A DNA stretch of 64,000 nt, taken from assembly GCA_905116865.2 (NCBI GenBank), contig CAJHNH020002026.1, positions 1 through 64,000 on the forward strand, written 5' to 3'. Made by a program: the position numbers and the translations under genes. The notes below the pieces were generated by a model, which had not been told where the DNA came from, did no database searches, and saw nothing but the letters and a program-made list of their open reading frames with translations. Shown here piece after piece: positions 24,801-33,800 of the stretch. Within the stretch, counting starts at the first letter, position 1. Every line of letters begins with the position of its first letter. This DNA is from Candidula unifasciata (lineage: Eukaryota; Mollusca; Gastropoda; Stylommatophora; Geomitridae).

Positions 24801-27800
24801 CAAAAGCCAGCCAACCATCCACTGTCTTCCTCACCTTCTCACGTCTGTCCTTGTCTTTCCTTTTCTACCCCAGGATAAAGAGCTTGCCTGGAGCTCTGCT
24901 TTTGTCTTCAAATTAATGTGCACATCTTCAGGAGTTGTAGTTGTGATAACAGGATGGTTGGAGGGGCAAGAGAGAAAGTGTTGAAAAACATCTGCCATCA
25001 TGGCATGGAAAAACTTCTGTCAGAAATTGGATGAAAAATAAAAATTAAAAAATTAAAATTATTTTCTATGCTTTTCCTTACATCTTTATTTAGTGTTTTT
25101 ATACGTTCTCATTGACTTGATTAATTGTTTTTTATAACAGCTCTCATTATCTTGATTAATTGTTTTTTAAAACAGCTCTCATTATCTTGATTAATTGTTT
25201 TTTTATAACAGCTCTCATTATCTTGATTAATTGTTTTTTTATACCAGTTCTCATTATCTTGATTTTTTTTTTAAACAATTCTCATTATCTTGATTAATTG
25301 TTTTTTTTATATCAGTTCTCATTATCTTTATTAATTGTTTTTTTATACCAGTTCTCATTATTTTGATTAATTGTTTTTTATACCAGTTCTCATTATCTTG
25401 ATTAACTTTTTTTATACCAGTTCTCATTATCTTGATTAATTGTTTTTTATACCAGTTCTCATTATCTTGATTAACTTTTTTTATACCAGTTCTCATTATC
25501 TTGATTAATTGTTTTTTATACCAGTTCTCATTATCTTGATTAATTGTTTTTTTTCACCAGTTCTCATTATCTTGGTTATTTGTTTTTTATACCAGTTCTC
25601 ATTATCTTGACTGATTGTTTTTATACCAGTTCTCAGTATCTTGATTAATTGTTTTTTATACCAGTTCTCAGTATCTTGATTGATTGTTTTTATACCAGTT
25701 CTCAGTATCTTGATTGATTGTTTTTTTATACCAGTTCTCATTATCTTGATTAATTGTTTTTTTTCACCAGTTCTCATTATCTTGGTTATTTGTTTTTTAT
25801 ACCAGTTCTCATTATCTTAATTGTTTTTTATACCAGTTCTCATTATCTTGATTGTTTTTTATATGTTCTCAGTATCTTGATTGATTTTTTTAAATACTGG
25901 TTGTCAGTATCTTGATTGAGTGGCTGTTTTTATACCATTTCTCAGTATCTTGATTGTTTTTTTTAATACCAGTTTCCCATATCTTGATTGATTGTTGTTT
26001 TTTTTTTTTCAATACCAGTCTCCCATATCTTGATTGATTGTTTTTTTTATACCAGTTCTCAGTATCTTGATTGATGTTTTTTTTTTTTTTTAATATACAA
26101 GTTCTCAGTTTTTTGATTGATTGATTTTTTTTCTGTATACCTGCTCTTGGTATCTTGGTTGATTCTTTTTTAATTCTTGTAATACCAGTTCTCAGTATCT
26201 TGATTTTTTTTTTTAATACCTGTTCTCAGTATCTTAATTGATTGGGTTTTTTAAATACCAGTTCTTAGTATCTCGATTAAAAAAAAAATTTTTTGTTAAT
26301 ACCAGTTCTCAGTATCTTGATTTTTATTTTTTTATACCAGTTCTCAGTATCTTGATTTTTATTTTTTATACCAGTTCTCAGTATCTTGATTTTTATTTTT
26401 TATACCAGTTCTCAGTATCTTGATTGATTGGGGGGGGGGGGGGGGGGGGTTGTGTGTGTGTGTATACCGGTTCTTGTTATCTTGATTGATTCTTTTTTAT
26501 TTTATTTTAGTATCAGTTCTCAACATCTTGTTTCTTTTTTTTTTCTTTCTTTTTTAAATACCAATTTTTGATATCTTGATTGATTGTTTTTAATACCAGC
26601 TCTCAGTATCTTGATTAGGTGACTACTTTTCCTACTAGTTCTCAGTATCTTAAACTGACTATTGTATCAGTTCTCCATATTTAATGAATTTTTGTTCTAT
26701 TACAGGGAAGATGCAGACCCAGAGTTCCAACTGTGGCAGACCGACTGGGACAACTGGACCAAACCAGAAGAGGATCTAACCTTGACCCCTCGTTCAGGGG
26801 ATCCTGACCCCTCCCCCACTCCATCCACATTTCTGTTTTCTGCAGCACCTCACCCAGATATCACATCCGCCACAACCGAAGTTTGTTCTCCTTCCATCAT
26901 GGTGTCGTCATCTGATCCTTTGTTGCAGTCGATGCTGCATGTCACAGCGACATTGGCAGAGGCAGCCTCGATCTTAGACCTGCCACCAGTCATGTCCCAG
27001 CCGTCGACAACAGAGGCATCCACTTCAGCAGTCACCCCACCAGCGGTTGGTTCTCACACAGACATACTTTCATTAGCTGGTTCAAATCCTGCCCCGCTGA
27101 TAACTCCATCATCATCATCATCGTGTGCTGGACATAGCCACACCATGACATCTTTTCAAGCACAGGCTGGTGGTTTGGTTCGAGATTTGTTTTCTGGTTG
27201 TCATGGAGACAACCCACAGTCCTCGTCTGCAGACAGAATTCAGGACATGGACTGTCGAACGGAAAGTTCTGAAGAGAAAGAAACTGAGCAACCCTCACCA
27301 GTTGATGAAAAAACAAAATCTGATGGAGGCAGCAATAACACTGTGTTGTTACAGTTGGGCAGTGAAAGGTTTCCAGAACCTTCCTCATCAGGTTTACAAC
27401 TGGCGTCTGCTGGGACATCATCCTCAAATCCTGCAGTTTGTAATGGGGTGTGTTTGGATGTGAAAACTAATGGGCGGGACTTCAGCCTGGAGACAGTGTC
27501 TTCCTGTGCTCTGATGTCACCTGGACGGGATGCTGCTGAACGACATGGCTCGTTGTCATTACTTGTTGGCGGTGACAGCCAGGACCAGCTGTCATCGTCA
27601 TCCCTGAGTGCCAGGTTGGATAGGACAGTGGAGATGAATGACAGCACACATGTGACCTCTCTGTACTTGGATCCGCAGGTGGACGGTGATGATGATGATG
27701 ATGTTCCCGACAATGATGTAAGTGATGTAGGCAGACATCGTAACTTATCTGTGACACAACTCTGACACTCGTCACACATTGTTTTTTATGCATGGCTTGA

Positions 27801-30800
27801 CATCATCCTGTTGGGATCATTCGTACGTTGTTTCTCTTTGTCAGCATCATATTCATAGATAGTTTGTCATGCTGCCATGATCATCATCATGGTTTGTCTT
27901 TATCAGTATTATTTTCATGGTTTGTCATTTTGTCACAATCAGGATTTGTCTTTATGTGGGGCATGCCTTCATGACTTGTTACCTTGTCATCCAAGCCATT
28001 GACACATGATGCCATAGTTTAGTAGTAACAGTTTGTCAATGTTATTCAGTAAATGTGCTTTTATTGGTGGCCTTCATTAGTGCCAGTTGATTACTTCTTC
28101 TTCTTTTGCCATGTGATGTCGTAAGTCATTTCTATCCTCAACCTTCTGTCTGTAGACTTATAATCCATGCCATGTGATGTCGTAAGTCATTTCTGTCCTC
28201 AACCTTCTGTCTGTAGACTTATAATCCATGCCATGTGATGTCGTAAGTCATTTCTATCCTCAACCTTCTGTCTGTAGACTTATAATCAATGCCATGTGAT
28301 GTCGTAAGTCATTTCTATCCTCAACCTTCTGTCTGTAGACTTATAATCCATGCCATGTGATGTCGTAAGTCATTTCTGTCCTCAACCTTCTGTCTGTAGA
28401 CTTATAATCCATGCCATGTGATGTCGTAAATCATTTCTATCCTCAACCTTCTGTCTGCCTTATAATCAATGCCATGTGATGTCGTAAGTCATTTTCTATC
28501 CTCAACCTTCTGTCTGTAGACTTATAGAATCAATGCCATGTGATGTCGTAAGTCATTTCTATCCTCAACCTTCTGTCTGTAGACTTATAATCAATGCCAT
28601 GTGATGTCGTAAGTCATTTCTATCCTCAACCTTCTGTCTGTAGACTTATAATCAATGCCATGTGATGTCGTAAGTCATTTCTATCCTCAACCTTCTGTCT
28701 GTAGACTTATAATCAATGCCATGTGATGTCGTAAGTCATTTCTATCCTCAACCTTCTGTCTGTAGACTTATAATCAATGCCATGTGATGTCGTAAGTCAT
28801 TTCTATCCTCAACCTTCTGTCTGTAGACTTATAATCCATGCCATGTGATGTCGTAAGTCATTTCTATCCTCAGCCTTCTGTCTGTAGACTTATAATCCAT
28901 GCCATGTGATGTCGTAAGTCATTTCTATCCTCAACCTTCTGTCTGTAGACTTATAATCAATGCCATGTGATGTCGTAAGTCATTTCTATCCTCAAACTTC
29001 TGTCTGTAGACTTATAATCAATGCCATGTGATGTCGTAAGTCATTTCTATCCTCAACCTTCTGTCTGTAGACTTATAATCAATGCCATGTGATGTTGGAA
29101 GTCGTGTCAATGCTCAGCCTTTGTCTGTAGAATTTTAATCATTTCTGACACAGATGATCTTCTGTACTGTGATGTCAGATTGTCCAGCATCTTCTCTCTC
29201 TCTGTCTCCCTCTGCCTCTTTTCCCTTCCACATTTCCTATCATTATGATGTGCTCCATTTTTCTCCTTTTCCTCACGTGGCATTTATATCAGAGGCCATT
29301 TATAAGACCCAGACTAAAATCATGAAGAAGTTTTGCCGACTGTTTCTGCATCGGGTTGTCTCTTGTCTTATTTGCCATTGGTATCTGCTGCCCATTCTAG
29401 TGCTGTCTACACACATTCCTTATTGTCATTGATCATTATGTCTGTCTCTCTTTCTCTCTCTGTGGGTATCTGTATGGGCGATTGTATATGTAAGTATGCA
29501 TGCATGTGTGTCTGTTTATGTATGTATGTATGTAAAGATGTCGGTGTATGTATGCATGTATGTGTGTGTATGTATGCATGCATGTGTGTGTGTATTTAGG
29601 TAAGTATGAAAGTATGTATGTGTGTAAGTATGTGAGTGTATGTATGGAGTGTATGTATGGATGTGTGTATGCATGTACATGTAGTCCATGTATGTATGTA
29701 TGTGTGCATATATGTATGTAGGTGCATGTATTATGTATGTCTCTGTATTATGAGAATGTTTCTATGTAAATGTATCTGTGTAAGTCTATGGGTGTATGTG
29801 TATTCATACATGTATATGCATGTTTGTCGGTATATGTAGCTGTGGATGTGTATGTATTTATGAATGTATGCATGTATGTAAGTATGTGGGAATGTATTAT
29901 GTATGTGTATGTATGTATATAAAGTATCTATGTGTGTGTATATATGTATGCATTATATGGGTGTGTGTGATTGTGGGTGTGTGTGTATGCATGCATGTGG
30001 ATATATTAAATGTATATTTAAGTTTGTTTGTGTGTGTATTTATGTATAGGTGTTGTAAGTATGTGTGACTGTATATGAGTGTATGTGTGTACATAATGTA
30101 GGCAAGTATGAATGTATGTATACATGAGTGAAGTATGTATGTAAGTATCTGTATGGGTGGTTGTATATGTGTCTATGCATGCATGTGTGGGTATGTATGT
30201 AATGTGTGTCGGCATGTATGTGGGTGTGTGTATGTATTCATGTTTGTGGATGTGTGTATGCATTTGTAGATGTATAAGTATGTGGGTGTAGGTATGTATG
30301 CATGTATGTGTGTAAAGATGTAGGTGTGTGTATGTATATGTGTATATGTATGTTTACATGTGAGTGTGAATGTGTGGTTGTGGGTGTCTGTACATGTGAT
30401 TGTGTGTGTGTGTGTGCATGCATCATGTGTAGGTGTGTATGTATGGAATGTGTGTGTGCATATATGTCTATATATGTATGTGTGTGTCTTTTCTGTTTGT
30501 GTATATATGTAGATGTATATATTTAGGTATGTCTGTATATGAGTGTGCAAGTATGAGAATGTTAGAGCATATATATATATGTCTGTGAGTGTGTAAGATT
30601 GTGTACACATGATGTATGTATTATATTCTATAATGTATATTTTTATTCTATATCTATAACATGCATTTTAAATAACAGGCATTGGTACTCCGGAAAACGA
30701 GTGCTTAGAAGGGCCGAATGTCAGACGGGCCTGCGTGCCCAATTTGAAACCCTTTGAAAATAAAGTTTGTTCGTTCGTTCGTTCGTTCGTTCTCCCCCCC

Positions 30801-33800
30801 CCCCCCCCCCACCCCACCCCTATGCTGCTCACTGCAGAACTGCATCTTTTCAAGGTTATGAAGCCTGGATAAGAAATGCTTTCCTTTTTTATATCTCTTT
30901 TTGTGTGTTTTATGCTATAGATGGTCCTTTCCATGACAAGCTCTGGTGGTCATCATGCTCTGATGGTTTCATTATGATGATGATGATATTTCCTTAAGTG
31001 ATCCCCTGGGCTAATGCTGCTTGACTATTGATGCCACTGATCCCCTGGGCTAATGCTACATGACTGATGATGCCAGTGATCCCCTGGGCTAATGCTGCTT
31101 GACTGATGATGCCAGTGATCCCCTGGGCTAATGCTGCTTGACTATTGATGCCAGTGATCCCCTGGGCTAATGCTGCTTGACTATTGATGCTAGTGATCCC
31201 CTGGGCTAATGCTGCTTGACTATTGATGCCAGTGATCCCCTGGGCTAATGCTGCTTGACTATTGATGCCAGTGATCCCCTGGGCTAATGCTGCTTGACTA
31301 TTGATGCCACTGATCCCCTGGGCTAATGCTGCTTGACTGATGATGCCAGTGATCCCCTGGGCTAATGCTGCTTGACTATTGATGCCACTGATCCCCTGGG
31401 CTAATGCTGCTTGACTATTGATGCCAGTGATCCCCTGGGCTAATGCTGCTTGACTATTGATGCCAGTGATCCCCTGGGCTAATGCTACATGACTGTTGAT
31501 GCCAGTGATCCCCTGGGCAAATGCTGCTTGACTGATGATGCCAGTGATCCCCTGGGCTAATGCTGCTTGACTATTGATGCCAGTGATCCCCTGGGCTAAT
31601 GCTGCTTGACTATTGATGCCAGTGATCCCCTGGGCTAATGCTACATGACTGATGATGCCAGTGATCCCCTGGGCTAATGCTGCTTGACTATTGATGCCAG
31701 TGATCCCCTGGGCTAATGCTGCTTGACTATTGATGCCAGTGATCCCCTGGGCTAATGCTGCTTGACTATTGATGCCAGTGATCCCCTGGGCTAATGCTAC
31801 TTGACTGATGTCTTTACAAACCATTCTTCACTCATTGGGTGATGAGGTCATTATGCTGGCCGCCTTTACTTCCCAGGAGCTATCTGAAACAAGTTTTTAG
31901 TCTGGATCAACCTGCGAGCCAAGGTATAACAAACATTTGACTCGTTAATGATTTAAGCCACAGACTTTGAAGCCGGCAGGCAAGTGTCTCGCCACTGCCG
32001 CTCCACATTTGCATGTGTTGATGTTCTCCTGAAGCTGGTTTATTGAAGGCAACAAACTGAATGAGTGGATTGTAAGAGCTATAGCTAACAACAGCACCTG
32101 TTTCTGTTGCAGACGGACACAGCTGAGGAGTCCTTAGATCCATACAGAAACTGTGAGCAGAACTTGCTGATCCATGTCAGCCGAGTCCACTCAGACATCG
32201 AGAAACAGCTGGAACTGCTGGAGCAACAGATCACAGGTAGCTGCTGCATCGTGTCCCTCTGATTGGCCAGCAGTTGTGGCTGAGTTGTACAGTTTTTTTG
32301 TTGTTGTAATTTTTTCATTGGCCACTGGTTTGCAAGCAGACATTAATTAAGCATGAGTGATTTGATTGGTTGGCTGTCCCAGTTTTGACTCAGTTAGCTA
32401 ATCTTTGATTTAGTTGACTGATGCAGTTTCATCTTCTCTTCTTCCTCCTATTCTTCTTTTCTTCTTCTGCTTCTTCTTATTCTCTTTCTCCATTAACCTT
32501 ATTGAAGTATTTGGGGGGGGGGGGGGGGGGGGGGGGTTGTGGGAATCTGTTATAGTATGTATGCATGTATGTAAGCACCAGCAAGGAGATCAAAATTATA
32601 ATTTTGAGAGCATGCATCTTCCCTGTAGCAACATACAGATGTGAATTGTGGACTATCTTTCAGTCCTTAAAAAAGAGAATAGGGGCTTTTGAGCTGAAAT
32701 GCTATAGAAAGATTCTCAGAATATCTTGGACAAAGAAGATGAGAAATATTGACATCTTAAAAGATCTGAACATCAAGGAAGATTGGCTAATAAACAGCAT
32801 CCTGTCTCGAAAACTGAAATATTTTGGTCATATCAAGCGCCATAACAGATTAGAAAAAAAATATAGCAGAAGGCATGGTACCAGGAAGGAGGGGCAGGGG
32901 CTGACCCACACGAAGATGGACCCCCCCCCCCCCCCCCCAACTTTTTTTTTTTACACACACTCACTGACCTATGTTTTGCAAAATGATGTATTAATTGAAA
33001 GATAAACCTACTCACATTCCTCCCGCATGCTGAAATGTATGTGTTGTCCTCCATCTAGATGTTGTACTCATTGTGACATAACATACTCACATAACTTCCA
33101 CACACTGACATGTGTTATCTTCCACTCGCTGACATATATGTGTTATCTTCCACATGCTGACGTATATGTGTTATCTTGCACACGCTGACATATATGTGTT
33201 ATCTTGCACACGCTGACATATATGTGTTATCTTCTGTGCGCTGACATATATGTGTTATCTTCCACAAGCTGACATATATGTGTTATCTTCCACATGCTGA
33301 CATATATGTGTTGTCTTCCACGCGCTGACATATATGTGTTGTCTTCCACGCGCTGACATATATGTGTTATCTTCCACACGCTGACATATATGTGTTATCT
33401 TCCACATGCTGACATATATGTGTTATCTTCCACACGCTGACATATATGTGTTATCTTCCATGCGCTGACATATATGTGTTATCTTCCACAAGCTGACATA
33501 TATGTGTTATCTTCCATGCGCTGACATATATGTGTTATCTTCCACACGCTGACATATATGTGTTATCTTCCACACGCTGACATATATGTGTTATCTTCCA
33601 CACGCTGACATATATGTGTTATCTTCCACGAGCTGACATATATGTGTTATCTTCCATGCGCTGACATATATGTGTTATCTTCCACACGCTGACAAATATG
33701 TGTTATCTTCTACATGCTGACAAATATGTGTTATATTCCACACGCTGATATATATGTGTTATCTTCTACATGCTGACAAATATGTGTTATATTCCACACG

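Noticed and set aside
26662..26705. Extension of the large exon upstream to an ATG at 26662
   Set aside because: The TTACAG acceptor at 26705 and the phase match to the exon ending at 24756 fix the border; the upstream codons are repeat-derived.
29440..30610. Cys/Val/Met-rich and His/Thr-rich small frames
   Set aside because: TATG/TGTA satellite translated; no splice or start evidence.
30994..31824. 276-codon repetitive frame (SQAALAQGITGIN)
   Set aside because: Produced by the 39-bp array lying in a PHF20-like intron on the opposite strand.
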